Positions 49,556-57,582 of a DNA stretch of 64,000 nt are shown here, piece by piece. Source of the stretch: an uncultured Acidimicrobiales bacterium (lineage in GTDB: Bacteria > Actinomycetota > Acidimicrobiia > Acidimicrobiales > SHLQ01). The first letter of the stretch is position 1, and every line of letters starts with the position of its first letter. The notes beneath the pieces were generated by a model. It worked only from the letters and a program-made list of their open reading frames with translations. It did not search any database and was not told where the DNA came from. The stretch covers positions 23,068 to 87,067 of the forward strand of contig CALHYX010000022.1 in the NCBI GenBank assembly GCA_938041035.1, given 5' to 3'. The translations under genes were made by a program, and so were the position numbers.

Positions 49556-50170
49556 CTAGCCAACCGTGACCGAAAGCACCTGGCCGGCCGCCGCGTGGCT
49601 GTTGGGCCCGGCGGAGATGTTGCAGAAGAACACGTAGTTACCGGGCTCGAGGTCGAGCGTCAGCACCGCGCTTTCGCCCCCCGCGATGTTGTCGGTGCGG
49701 CCGAGGAAGTCGGCGCCGAGCGCGTCCTCGTCGACCGCGCCGTTGGCGAGGAGGGGAAGCGTCTCATAACTGTCTCCCCGGGCCACCGCGAGGTGGTGGG
49801 CGAAACCGCCGCCGTTGGTCGTCACCAGGTCCACCGTCCCGGCGCTGAGTTCGGTGGCACCGTTGATCGCCCACTCGACGAGTTCGAAGTCGGCCGCGGC
49901 CCCGGCCGGGGTGCTGGCGTCGGGTGCGGCATCGCCGTCGGATGCGTCCGGGGCCTCGGTCTCGGCGGGCGCCTCGGTCTCGGCGGGCGCCTCGGTTTCG
50001 GCAGGCGCTTCGGTCTCGGCGGGCGCTTCGGTTTCGGCGGGCGCTTCGCCGCCGTCGTCGGCCGGTGCGTTGGTCTCGGCCGGCGCTTCGCCGCCGTCGC
50101 CGTCGGAGCCGCTGCCACAGGCTGCGGCCACGAGCACCAGAGCTGTCAAGAGGATCAGGATTCGTTTCAT
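49556..50170 (-). CDS. Cupredoxin-like lipoprotein with acidic repeat spacer
   Basis: 204 residues from ATG 50170 (AAGGA 6 nt upstream). The signal peptide ends in lipobox VAAACGSG. A spacer of five APAETE repeats precedes a ~115-residue beta-sandwich. Blue-copper ligand positions are visible as His in GGFAHHLAV, Cys in NYVFFCNIS and His in GPNSHAAAG, but the usual axial Met five residues after that His is Gln (AAAGQ). It would bind copper and shuttle electrons at the outer face of the membrane. Gln-ligated sites have lower potentials; metal binding itself is inferred. Confidence 0.75.
   Translation of the reverse strand: MKRILILLTALVLVAAACGSGSDGDGGEAPAETNAPADDGGEAPAETEAPAETEAPAETEAPAETEAPAETEAPDASDGDAAPDASTPAGAAADFELVEWAINGATELSAGTVDLVTTNGGGFAHHLAVARGDSYETLPLLANGAVDEDALGADFLGRTDNIAGGESAVLTLDLEPGNYVFFCNISAGPNSHAAAGQVLSVTVG
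49953..50042 (-). repeat. Five 18-bp tandem repeats in the cupredoxin-like gene
   Basis: The plus-strand unit GCCTCGGTCTCGGCGGGC, with small variations (TTTCGG, GCAGGC), recurs five times and encodes APAETE on the minus strand. It is a flexible tether between membrane and copper domain. Confidence 0.88.
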
Positions 50171-50383
50171 TTCGGTTCCTTCCGCATGAGCTGCGTTCTT
50201 GGGGGGCCGGGGCAATCGTGCGGGCGACAACCCCGGGTTATCGTTCGCATCAGTCTGGTGGCCGCGAACAGGATTCCGGCATCGCCCGGACCAAGAAATC
50301 GGTCACATTGGGCCGAGCACCGCGCCGAACCGCGGGCTCAGCCAATGGAGTTTTTCTGCGGGGCCGAGCCACCGGACCCACGA
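50171..50383. other. Intergenic stretch between the cupredoxin gene and the acyl-CoA dehydrogenase stop
   Basis: 213 bp. It presumably carries the promoter of the cupredoxin-like gene on the minus strand. I see no hairpin, repeat or small ORF with a ribosome site. Confidence 0.35.
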
Positions 50384-51508
50384 TTACACGCCGTCGAGCA
50401 CCTGAGCGGCGATCAGCTCCTCGAGGTGATCGGTGTCGAACCAGTTGAGCTCGAGACTCTTGGCCCGGCGGAAGTACAGCTGGGCGTCACACTCCACCGT
50501 GAACCCCATGCCGCCGTGGATCTGGATCGCCGTTCCGCTGGTGCGCCGGTACACCTCGGTGGCGAACATCTTGGCCATAGGCGCGAGGCGCTCGATCGAG
50601 CGGGCGTCGTCGCGCGCCCACGCAGCCTGATGGACCAGCACCCGGGCGCCGTCGATCTCCGTTCGGTCATCGGCCATGTAGTGGTTGAGCGACTGGAAGG
50701 CAGCCAGGGGCTTGTCGAACTGGTGGCGTTCCTTGCTGTACTCGACGGTGATCTCGTGGACCCGCTCGGCTCCGCCAACCGATTGGGCGGCGGCGAGGAC
50801 GAGGCCGTCGAGCATGGCCCGGTGCCAGTGCCCCCAGCCGTTGCCGGGCTCGCCGATCCGGGTGGCGGGGGTGGCGGCGAAGTCGATGCGGTACTGCGTG
50901 TCGTAGGCGACGCTTTGTTGCTGGGTCGCCGTGATGCCGGAGGCTTCGGCGTCGACCAGGAAGAGGTCAACACCGTCGTCGGAGCGGGCGAGCACCACGA
51001 ACGCGGCGGCGGAGCTGGCGAAGAACACGTGCCGCTTCGCGCCGGTGATCGTGTGGCTGGTGCCGTCGCCGGCCGCCACCTCGGCTCGGATCTGCACGCC
51101 GTCGGGCCCGGAACTGTTGTCGGGTTCGAGCCACGCGGGGGTCACGATGTGTTCACCCGATGCAATACCCGGAAGCCACGCCTGGCGTTGTTCATCGGAC
51201 CCCGCTCGACCGATGACTCCGGCCGACACCACCGAGCTCACAAAGTGAGGCGACGGGGCGAGCGACCGGCCGAATTCTTCGTAGACGACAACGGCGTCGA
51301 GCAGGCTCATGCCGGAGCCGCCGAACTCCTCGTCGATGAGTGCGCCGGTGATGCCGAGCTGACCGAGCTGGGACCAGAACGCGTCGTCGTAGCCCTTGGC
51401 GTCGTTCTCCAACTGGCGCACGGACTCCAGAGGCGCCTTGTCCTCACAGAGGCCGCGCACGGCCTCGCGCAACATGTCCTGTTCTTCGGAAAAGTCCAGA
51501 TCGAGCAT
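50384..51508 (-). CDS. Acyl-CoA dehydrogenase family protein
   Basis: 374 residues from ATG 51508 (MLDLDFSEEQ; AGGAG 7 nt upstream). N-terminal helical domain with ITGALIDEEFGGSGM (about 60-74), a beta domain, and C-terminal HQFDKPLAAFQSLNHYMADD (in parts, about 263) and IQIHGGMGFTVECDAQLYFRRAK (in parts, about 330-352). The usual catalytic Glu near 365 is not obvious, and it resembles the smaller subunit of heteromeric ACADs such as the FadE pairs of steroid degradation. It pairs in cluster with the acyl-CoA dehydrogenase at 53728. Confidence 0.85.
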   Translation of the reverse strand: MLDLDFSEEQDMLREAVRGLCEDKAPLESVRQLENDAKGYDDAFWSQLGQLGITGALIDEEFGGSGMSLLDAVVVYEEFGRSLAPSPHFVSSVVSAGVIGRAGSDEQRQAWLPGIASGEHIVTPAWLEPDNSSGPDGVQIRAEVAAGDGTSHTITGAKRHVFFASSAAAFVVLARSDDGVDLFLVDAEASGITATQQQSVAYDTQYRIDFAATPATRIGEPGNGWGHWHRAMLDGLVLAAAQSVGGAERVHEITVEYSKERHQFDKPLAAFQSLNHYMADDRTEIDGARVLVHQAAWARDDARSIERLAPMAKMFATEVYRRTSGTAIQIHGGMGFTVECDAQLYFRRAKSLELNWFDTDHLEELIAAQVLDGV

Positions 51509-51510
51509 GT

Positions 51511-52002
51511 TCAGTCTCCTCGGGGGTTCCACTGATCGCCGCGCCGGCTCCAGGGGTTGTCGTCGTCGTTGGTCGGCACCGCCACCCGGGCGGTGCAGGT
51601 CGTACAGGTTCGGTCATCGGCCATGAGCGAGATGTCCACGTCGACCCAGCCCACACCCGCGGCGTCGACGCTGGTATCGGTCACCGAGCCGGTCATCACC
51701 ATGGTGTTGCCGGGGAACACCGAATCCTGCATCTTGAACGTCATCGTGCCGAGGCGCCCGAGCGGGCCGGTCCAATCGGTGAGGTAACGCTCAAACCAGG
51801 CGGCCTGGTTGGGCGTGTTGAGGAAGATGTCCTGAGTGCCCTGGCGATTCACGGCAAAGTCGTAGTCGTGGTGCATGGGGCGCCAGTCGCGCGAGGCGAG
51901 AGCACCCAGTACGACGGTGGTGGCGGTGACCTGCACCGAGAGTTTCGGGAGGTCCTGGCCAGTCGTCACGTCGCCGTGGCGAAGGGATGCGGTAGTGGTC
52001 AC
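51511..52002 (-). CDS. MaoC-like (hotdog) dehydratase/hydratase
   Basis: 163 residues from GTG 52002, overlapping the next hotdog gene by GTGA. The hydratase-2 type motif is RDWRPMHHDYDFAV (about 38-51), with D and H placed as in MaoC/R-specific enoyl-CoA hydratases. The remainder (FPGNTMVMTGSVTD) is typical of the hotdog strand region. The C-terminal ~20 residues have two Cys and an Arg/Asp-rich tail. It probably forms a heteromer with the following N-type MaoC protein. Confidence 0.8.
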   Translation of the reverse strand: MTTTASLRHGDVTTGQDLPKLSVQVTATTVVLGALASRDWRPMHHDYDFAVNRQGTQDIFLNTPNQAAWFERYLTDWTGPLGRLGTMTFKMQDSVFPGNTMVMTGSVTDTSVDAAGVGWVDVDISLMADDRTCTTCTARVAVPTNDDDNPWSRRGDQWNPRGD

Positions 52003-52535
52003 GCCGACGCTCCTTCCACGCCTTCACGGGTGTAGCCAAAGGCGGTGTAGGTCTCGACGCCAACGATGGCGTCGTGTTGATTGAGGTACTCGACATCGAG
52101 CACCCAGAACCGGCCGGTACCCAACTTGGTGGTCTTCGGTTCGCTGATCGATCGCAGCACCTGGCGGCTGCGGATTCGGTCGCCGATGCGCACCGGGTCG
52201 TGGAACGTGATGGTGTTGTCGGCGATGATCGCCTCGGGCAGCGAGAGCTGCTCTTTGAGATCGAAGTGGGCCTGGAGCGGCACCGCGGGCTCTTCGAGCC
52301 CCGGCGACCAGTGATGGGGCCGAAACCACACCGACAACATCGTCGGCGGGGCGATCGGGCCATCGGTGACCTCGGCGGCGACCGCATCGTCCCAAAAGAG
52401 CGGGTTGCCGTTCTCGACCGAGGCACAGGTCGTCCAGATGTAGCCGTGTTCGACGGGGAAGCCCCCGTCGATCTCGTACTGATAGGCGCCGACCAGGTCG
52501 AGGACGTCGGGTGGGACGTCGGCCAGTTCGATCAT
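51999..52535 (-). CDS. MaoC/FAS1-type N-terminal hotdog domain protein
   Basis: 178 residues from ATG 52535, overlapping the CoA transferase stop (ATGA) and the next gene (GTGA). It has NPLFWDDAVA (about 42-51) and DGPIAPPTMLSVWFRPHHW (about 58-76), the MaoC_dehydrat_N pattern, without the catalytic D-x4-H. Such domains form the non-catalytic half of heteromeric enoyl-CoA hydratases, for example the ChsH-type in steroid side-chain oxidation. Pairing with the catalytic MaoC gene next door is strongly suggested by overlap. Confidence 0.8.
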   Translation of the reverse strand: MIELADVPPDVLDLVGAYQYEIDGGFPVEHGYIWTTCASVENGNPLFWDDAVAAEVTDGPIAPPTMLSVWFRPHHWSPGLEEPAVPLQAHFDLKEQLSLPEAIIADNTITFHDPVRIGDRIRSRQVLRSISEPKTTKLGTGRFWVLDVEYLNQHDAIVGVETYTAFGYTREGVEGASA

Positions 52536-53707
52536 GCGATCACTCCTGCGTTGTGTAGCGCGGCCAGTTCGTCGGGGCTGAAGCCGACTCCGGCCAGGAC
52601 TTCGTCGGTGTGGGAGCCGGCCATATCGGCGATCGCCATCTCCGTGGCGTCGACCTGGCCGGCGAGCACGGCGGCCACCTGGTCGATCGCGCCCTCGGTG
52701 GGATGGTGGACCTCCACGACCGCACCCCGGGCGAGGTACTGCGGATCCGCCGTCGCCTCGACGATGTCCTGCACCGCCGAGACACAGGTGTCGGCGGGGC
52801 CGAGTTCGTCGACCCAGACGTCGCGGGGCCGGGTGGCGAAGGCGGCAGCAAAGTCGGCTCGCATGGCCTCGATCGCGTCGTCCTCGTACTGGTGACCAAT
52901 CCACTGTTCACAGTTGAGGGCCCGACAGAGGTTGTCGAAGAACCGACCCTCGATGGCGCCCACCGCGACCCAGCCCCCGTCGGCGGCTTCGTAGACGTCG
53001 TACCAGGCGTACTTGCCGGTGAGGAGGCCGTGGCGGGGGCCGGGTTCGACCCCACTGTCGAGGTACTCGTCGACGGCCAGCGACATCAGCGACAACGCCC
53101 CGTCGGCGATGGCGACGTCGAGGTAGGTGCCTCGGCCTGAGCTGGCGCGGCCGACCAGCGCGGCGCAGACCGACGCGACCGCATGCAGTCCACCGGCGGC
53201 GGAGTCGGCGACGGTCGCGCCCGGAAGAGCGGGACCACCGTCGGGGCCGCGACCGGAGCAGTGCAAGTACCCGGCGGCGCCCAGATAGTTGATGTCGTGA
53301 CCGGCCCACTGACTGCGGGGGCCGGTCTGGCCGTAACCGGTGGTCGAGACGTAGACGACGCCGGGGTTGCGCGCCGACACGGCCTCGTAGTCGATGCCGA
53401 GGCGGCTGACCACGCCTGGACGAAAGCTCTCGATGATCACGTCGGCGGTGGCGGCGAGGCGCAGAAAGCTCTCGCGGCCATCGTCGGCCTTGAGGTCGAA
53501 CAGGGCGCGCCGCATACCCCGGTGGGCGCTGTAGGCGTAGGCCGGCGGGGTGATGTGCACGCCGCCGTCGCGCGGCACCGGACCCACCTTGATGACCTCG
53601 GCGCCGTAGTCGGCGAGCCAACGCGAGGCGCGCGATGCCGGGCCGACGCTCGACAGGTCGAGCACGGTGATGCCGGCGAGCATCGATGGTGGCGATGGGG
53701 TGGTCAT
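52532..53707 (-). CDS. CaiB/BaiF-type (class III) CoA transferase
   Basis: 391 residues from ATG 53707. Seen: GITVLDLSSVGPASRASRWLADYGAEVIKVGP (in parts, residues 12-43), the conserved Gly-rich GHDINYLGAAGYLHCSGRG and a catalytic-aspartate region around YLDVAIADGAL. These enzymes move CoA between acyl groups by a covalent aspartyl anhydride. The motif 'E.P..GD' usual after the first strand is replaced by VGPVPRDGGV, so this is a divergent member. Forms an operon with both MaoC genes. Confidence 0.85.
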   Translation of the reverse strand: MTTPSPPSMLAGITVLDLSSVGPASRASRWLADYGAEVIKVGPVPRDGGVHITPPAYAYSAHRGMRRALFDLKADDGRESFLRLAATADVIIESFRPGVVSRLGIDYEAVSARNPGVVYVSTTGYGQTGPRSQWAGHDINYLGAAGYLHCSGRGPDGGPALPGATVADSAAGGLHAVASVCAALVGRASSGRGTYLDVAIADGALSLMSLAVDEYLDSGVEPGPRHGLLTGKYAWYDVYEAADGGWVAVGAIEGRFFDNLCRALNCEQWIGHQYEDDAIEAMRADFAAAFATRPRDVWVDELGPADTCVSAVQDIVEATADPQYLARGAVVEVHHPTEGAIDQVAAVLAGQVDATEMAIADMAGSHTDEVLAGVGFSPDELAALHNAGVIA

Positions 53708-53727
53708 GGAAGTGCCGGTGGAGCGGT

Positions 53728-54945
53728 TCAGAAGCTCTTGGGCAGGCCAATTCCGCGGCGGGCAATGATGTTCTTTTGTACCTCGGAGGTGCCGCCACCG
53801 ATAGTGTCGAGCACCGTGTAGCGATAGGTCGACTCGGCTCGGCCCGCCATCGGTGCCTCCTCGGTCTTGACCCGCAGCTGGGTTCCCGGGCCGCCCACGT
53901 CCATCGAGGCGTTGGCGAGCCGTTTCGAGAACTCGGTGGTGTAGAGCTTGTACTCCGACGCTTCGATCGTGGGCGGGGGGCCGCCCTCGGACTCGGCCTT
54001 CACGGTGGCATCCACCACCTTGAGGCCCATGCTGCGCGCCACCTCGGCTTCGGTGGCCAGATGGGCGATGCGGGCCCGCACCTTGGGGTCGTCCTTCAGC
54101 GGCTTGCCGTCGCGCTGGGCCTGCTTCACGTGGTCGACGAGCAGGTCGAGCCGCTGCTTGACCGGCGAGTAGGTGAACATGGTGAAGCGCTCGATGTCGA
54201 GGGCCTGGCTGATGTACTGGAAACCCTTGTTGAGGTCGCCGACGATGTACTCCTCGGGCACGAACACGTCGTCGAAGAACACGTCGTTGGTGACCTCGTC
54301 ACCCATAGTCCAGATGCCCTGCACGGTGACACCGGAGATGTCGAACGGGGGGTCGGGGTGCTGGGGCAGCGGTACCAGGAACAAGGTGATGCCGTTCCAC
54401 TTCGGCGCGTCGGGGTCGGTGCGCGCCCCCACCCAGTACCACTCGGCAAAGTGGGCCGAGGTCGTCCAGGTCTTTTGGCCGTTGAGCACCCAGCCACCCT
54501 CGACCTCGGTGGCCTTGAGCTTCATCGCGGCGGCATCGGAGCCCGCCTCGGGCTCGCTGTACCCGACCGCAAACTCGACCTCGTTGTCGAGGATCTTGGG
54601 CAGGAAGGTCTCTTTGAGGAATTCCGAGCCGTGGGCGATCAGCGTCTTGCCGATGATGCCGACGCCTTTGCCGATCTGGGGGCCACCGCGGCCGGCGAGC
54701 GTCTCGTTCAGGAGGTACTCATAGACACCCTCGCCCTCCTGGCCGCCGTACTCGGTGGGCCAGGTCATACCCAACCAGCCCTGCTCGCCCAGTTTTTTCA
54801 TCATCGCCCGCCGCTTCGGCGTGTCGACGATCTGGGCCATGTTCTCCCGGGTTGGATCGAAGACCTCGGGGTCGTCGTTGGCGTCGAGGAAGGCGACGAC
54901 GTCTTTCAGGAATGCCTGCTGCTCGGGGGAAAAGTCGAAGTTCAT
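53728..54945 (-). CDS. Acyl-CoA dehydrogenase
   Basis: 405 residues from ATG 54945 (MNFDFSPEQQ); ATG 54954 (MRVMNF) is an alternative. Typical ACAD layout: helical domain with GMTWPTEYGGQEG (about 65-77), flavin-loop sequences FAVGYSEPEAGSDAAAMKLK (about 126-145) and LNGQKTWTTSAHFAEWYWV, and C-terminal GIGLPKSF. FAD-dependent alpha,beta-dehydrogenation of an acyl-CoA. The larger partner of the ACAD at 50384 is plausible. 156 bp separate it from the upstream CoA transferase stop. Confidence 0.88.
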   Translation of the reverse strand: MNFDFSPEQQAFLKDVVAFLDANDDPEVFDPTRENMAQIVDTPKRRAMMKKLGEQGWLGMTWPTEYGGQEGEGVYEYLLNETLAGRGGPQIGKGVGIIGKTLIAHGSEFLKETFLPKILDNEVEFAVGYSEPEAGSDAAAMKLKATEVEGGWVLNGQKTWTTSAHFAEWYWVGARTDPDAPKWNGITLFLVPLPQHPDPPFDISGVTVQGIWTMGDEVTNDVFFDDVFVPEEYIVGDLNKGFQYISQALDIERFTMFTYSPVKQRLDLLVDHVKQAQRDGKPLKDDPKVRARIAHLATEAEVARSMGLKVVDATVKAESEGGPPPTIEASEYKLYTTEFSKRLANASMDVGGPGTQLRVKTEEAPMAGRAESTYRYTVLDTIGGGTSEVQKNIIARRGIGLPKSF

Positions 54946-55101
54946 AACCCGCATGGCTTTCTGCGATCGGCGAACCGGGGGCGGCCCGGTGTCGCCAGTC
55001 ACGAAATCTGACGACCCGTCAGATTGTAGTCGACGGTCGCCCGGGCCTCCCACTCAAACCGGGGGCGGCTACGGAGGGTTTCGGCGGCGAAATCCGCTCG
55101 A

Positions 55102-56349
55102 TCAGGTGATGGTTCCGGCCCGGCGCAGGTCGGCGAGGGCGTCGGCGTCGAGGCCGAGTTCGGCGGCGAGGACTTCGTCGGTGTGCTCGCCCACCCAGGG
55201 CACGCGGGTTTCGGGCCCGCGGGCAACCTTCGACAACTTGATCGGATTGCCGGGCACCAGCACCGGCGGCCCGTCGCCGTTGGGGCGTTCCATCTCCACG
55301 ACCATGTCGCGTCGGGCCAGGTGCGGGTCGGCGATGAGTTCGGAGGTGGTGGTGACCGGGCCCGAAACCGCGCCCACGCCACCGAGAGCTTCGGCCGCCT
55401 CGGTGCGGGTCTTGTCGGCCGACCAGGCCTCGATCGCCGGCAGGAGAACGTCGGCGAGGTGTTCGTTCCACCCGGTGCGCTCCGCGAAGCGGGGGTCGGT
55501 GGCCCACTCCGGGTGGCCGATCAGCTCGACCAGGTTGGCGAACTGGTGCTCGCGCACCACCTGCACGATGAGGTACCCGTCGGCGGTCCGTACCGGCACG
55601 ATCAGAAACGGTGCCGGTTGTGGCTCGCGTTCCACCCCGAGGGACTGGAAGTTCATGACCAGGTCGGTCATCGCCACCATGGTGTCGAGCATGGCGATAT
55701 CGAGGTGTTGCCCCTCGCCGGTGGTATCGCGATGGCGCAGTGCAGCCAGGATGCCGACCACCGAGAACAGCGCGGCGGTGATGTCACCGACCGCTCCCAT
55801 CGGGTTGGGCACCGGCCGGTCGCCCGGCTGCGTCTTGTAGTCGTACATGCCCGACATGGCCTCGACGACCGATGCGTACGCGGGCCAGCTCTGATACGGG
55901 CTGTCGAGGGTGTTCCCGAACCCCGACAGCGACACGACGATGGCCGTCGGGTTGGCCTCGGCGAGGACGTCGCGGCCGAGGCCGAGGCGGTCCATGGTGC
56001 CGGCCTTGAAGTTCTCCGCGAGGACATCGAAATTCGGTGCCATCGCCAGGAACAGGTCGCGCCCGGCGTCGGATTGCAGGTCGATGCCGACGCTGCGCTT
56101 GTTGAAGTTGTTGCGCAGGAACGTGGCGCCGAGCACCCGGCCGTTCGGGTCCTCGACCGACGGCTGCGACGCCCGGCCGGACTCCCCCCGCTCGGGGTGC
56201 TCGACCTTCACCACCTCGGCGCCGAGGCGGGCGAGCAGTTGGGTCGCAAACGGCAGGGCCTGCATCTGTTCGGCGGCAAGAACGCGAATGCCGTCGAGGG
56301 GTTTTCCGTACCGCTCCGCCTGGCCGTTGGCGACATCTCCCAGCTGCAC
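55102..56349 (-). CDS. CaiB/BaiF-type (class III) CoA transferase
   Basis: 415 residues from GTG 56349. Classical CaiB features: LDGIRVLAAEQMQALPFATQLLARLGAEVVKVEHPERGE (in parts, about 18-56), RNNFNKRSVGIDLQSDAGRDLF (in parts) and GHWLDI-type GEGQHLDIAMLDTMVA with the catalytic Asp near 218. Likely activates or exchanges CoA on the substrate entering this catabolic cluster. First gene of the minus-strand acyl-CoA run; a GAGG lies about 6 nt before GTG. Confidence 0.9.
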   Translation of the reverse strand: MQLGDVANGQAERYGKPLDGIRVLAAEQMQALPFATQLLARLGAEVVKVEHPERGESGRASQPSVEDPNGRVLGATFLRNNFNKRSVGIDLQSDAGRDLFLAMAPNFDVLAENFKAGTMDRLGLGRDVLAEANPTAIVVSLSGFGNTLDSPYQSWPAYASVVEAMSGMYDYKTQPGDRPVPNPMGAVGDITAALFSVVGILAALRHRDTTGEGQHLDIAMLDTMVAMTDLVMNFQSLGVEREPQPAPFLIVPVRTADGYLIVQVVREHQFANLVELIGHPEWATDPRFAERTGWNEHLADVLLPAIEAWSADKTRTEAAEALGGVGAVSGPVTTTSELIADPHLARRDMVVEMERPNGDGPPVLVPGNPIKLSKVARGPETRVPWVGEHTDEVLAAELGLDADALADLRRAGTIT

Positions 56350-56503
56350 GTGCTACCTCAATCCTCGTCTCCAGCGATCGGCGCCGACCGTACCAGCACC
56401 GGGCGGCAGCCAGCGGTTCCCGCGGCCCGACGAATGTCGTCGTCTTCGCCGGGCACCGGCCCGTCGTCTTGGCATAGCTCCGCGGCGATGCGATCCTGGC
56501 TCC

Positions 56504-57064
56504 ATGTCCGAACCGCTCGGCGCCCCCGCAATCGGCGACCCTGCCCCCGAGATCGATCTCATCGACCACCGCGGTCGACCCTGGCGGCTGTCCGGGTACC
56601 GGGGCCGACCGGTCGTTCTCATCTTTCACCGGCACCTGCATTGACTCCCCTGCGGGGCGCACGCGGTCGCGGTGCGAGAGGCGTTGGACGACTTCGGCGA
56701 TGACACCCGGGTCGTACTGATCACGTTCACCGACCAGGTGAACCTCAGCGACTACCGGGCCTCGCTCGACGTGCCGTTCCCGCTCCTGACCGACCCGACC
56801 CGGTCGACCTATCGGCGGTACGGACTCGGTCGCGGGTCCGCCCGTCGGGTGTGGGGCACCAAGGCGGCTCGGGCCTACGCCGGGTTGTTGCGCAAGGGGG
56901 GCCGGAAGCTCAAGATGCCGACCGAGGACACGTTGCAGCTCGGTGGTGACTTCGTCATCGACCGACAGGGCCGCATTGCGTTCGCCTACCGCAGCGCCGG
57001 GCCGGACGATCGGCCACCGGTCGAGGACCTGCTGGTCGCCGTCGATCGGGTACGACGGCGTTAG
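56504..57064 (+). CDS. Selenocysteine-containing peroxiredoxin-like protein (AhpC/TSA family)
   Basis: Read through an in-frame TGA at 56642-56644, the frame gives 186 residues with Sec47. The two halves, residues 1-46 and 48-186, form one continuous AhpC/TSA_2-type thioredoxin-fold protein: PAPEIDLIDHRGRPW, VVLIFHRHLH, then U, then LPCGAHAVAVRE. The TGA stands at the first redox Cys of the family's CxxC, giving UxxC (U47, C50). A bSECIS-like hairpin with a GGTC apical loop lies 20 nt after the TGA. It should reduce peroxides or act as a thiol oxidoreductase. A pseudogene is less likely because the second half stays open with intact codon bias. Confidence 0.82.
56642..56676 (+). promoter_or_regulatory. 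Bacterial SECIS-like element of the peroxiredoxin
   Basis: After TGA (56642-56644), CGCACGC (56658-56664) pairs with GC (56669-56670), a bulged G, and GTGCG (56672-56676), leaving the tetraloop GGTC (56665-56668). The loop lies 21-24 nt after TGA, close to the 19-22 nt of the E. coli fdhF element, whose loop also contains GGUC. Confidence 0.72.
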
Positions 57065-57067
57065 CTC

Positions 57068-57073
57068 TAGGCT
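57068..57073 (+). promoter_or_regulatory. -10 box for leaderless start of the GNAT gene
   Basis: TAGGCT, 8 nt before ATG 57082; it is only 2 nt before GTG 57076, which argues for the ATG. Confidence 0.45.
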
Positions 57074-57081
57074 CGGTGGCG

Positions 57082-57567
57082 ATGGCCACCCTCTCGATCC
57101 GACACGCAACCCCTGACGATGCCGAGGCGATCCACGGCTTTATCCATGAGCTGGCGGTGTACGAAAAGGAGCCCGATGCGGTCGAGGCCACCCCGGCCTC
57201 GCTGCGGGTGCAGCTCGAGGCCGACCGCCCGCCGTTCGAGTGCCTCATCGCCGAGGCCGACGGCGAACCGGTCGGGTTCGCGCTGTTCTTTCCGAGCTAC
57301 TCGACCTGGACCGGCAAGCCCGGGCTGTACCTCGAGGATCTGTACGTGCAGCCCGACCATCGCGGCTCGGGATACGGCGCCGCGTTGCTACGGCGGTTGG
57401 CCGCCATCACGATCGAGCGCGGCGGGGCGAGGCTCGATTGGCAGGTGCTCGACTGGAACACTCCGGCGATCGAGTTCTACGAGGCCATCGGCTCGGAGAT
57501 CCGCCGCGACTGGTACCCGTGCCGGCTCAGCGGTGACGCCCTCGCCGCCATGGCCGCCGACGGGTAG
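57082..57567 (+). CDS. GNAT family N-acetyltransferase (diamine acetyltransferase-like)
   Basis: 161 residues from ATG 57082. GNAT motif A is LYLEDLYVQPDHRGSGYGAALL (in parts, about 84-105), with the acetyl-CoA pyrophosphate loop RGSGYG, and motif B is LDWNTPAIEFYEAIG (about 131-145). The order and the conserved YEKEPDAV near residue 28 resemble spermidine/spermine or thialysine acetyltransferases. Amine substrate is therefore likely but unproven. Transcribed just after the selenoprotein gene, with its own -10-like box. Confidence 0.87.
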   Translation: MATLSIRHATPDDAEAIHGFIHELAVYEKEPDAVEATPASLRVQLEADRPPFECLIAEADGEPVGFALFFPSYSTWTGKPGLYLEDLYVQPDHRGSGYGAALLRRLAAITIERGGARLDWQVLDWNTPAIEFYEAIGSEIRRDWYPCRLSGDALAAMAADG

Positions 57568-57582
57568 CCCCGACCCCGGGCG

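Noticed and set aside
56642..56644. Peroxiredoxin gene as a pseudogene or as two separate ORFs
   Set aside because: The stop lies exactly at a redox Cys position, the frame and codon bias continue to a normal C-terminus, and a SECIS-like hairpin follows. The second gene at 58943 shows the same set of signs.
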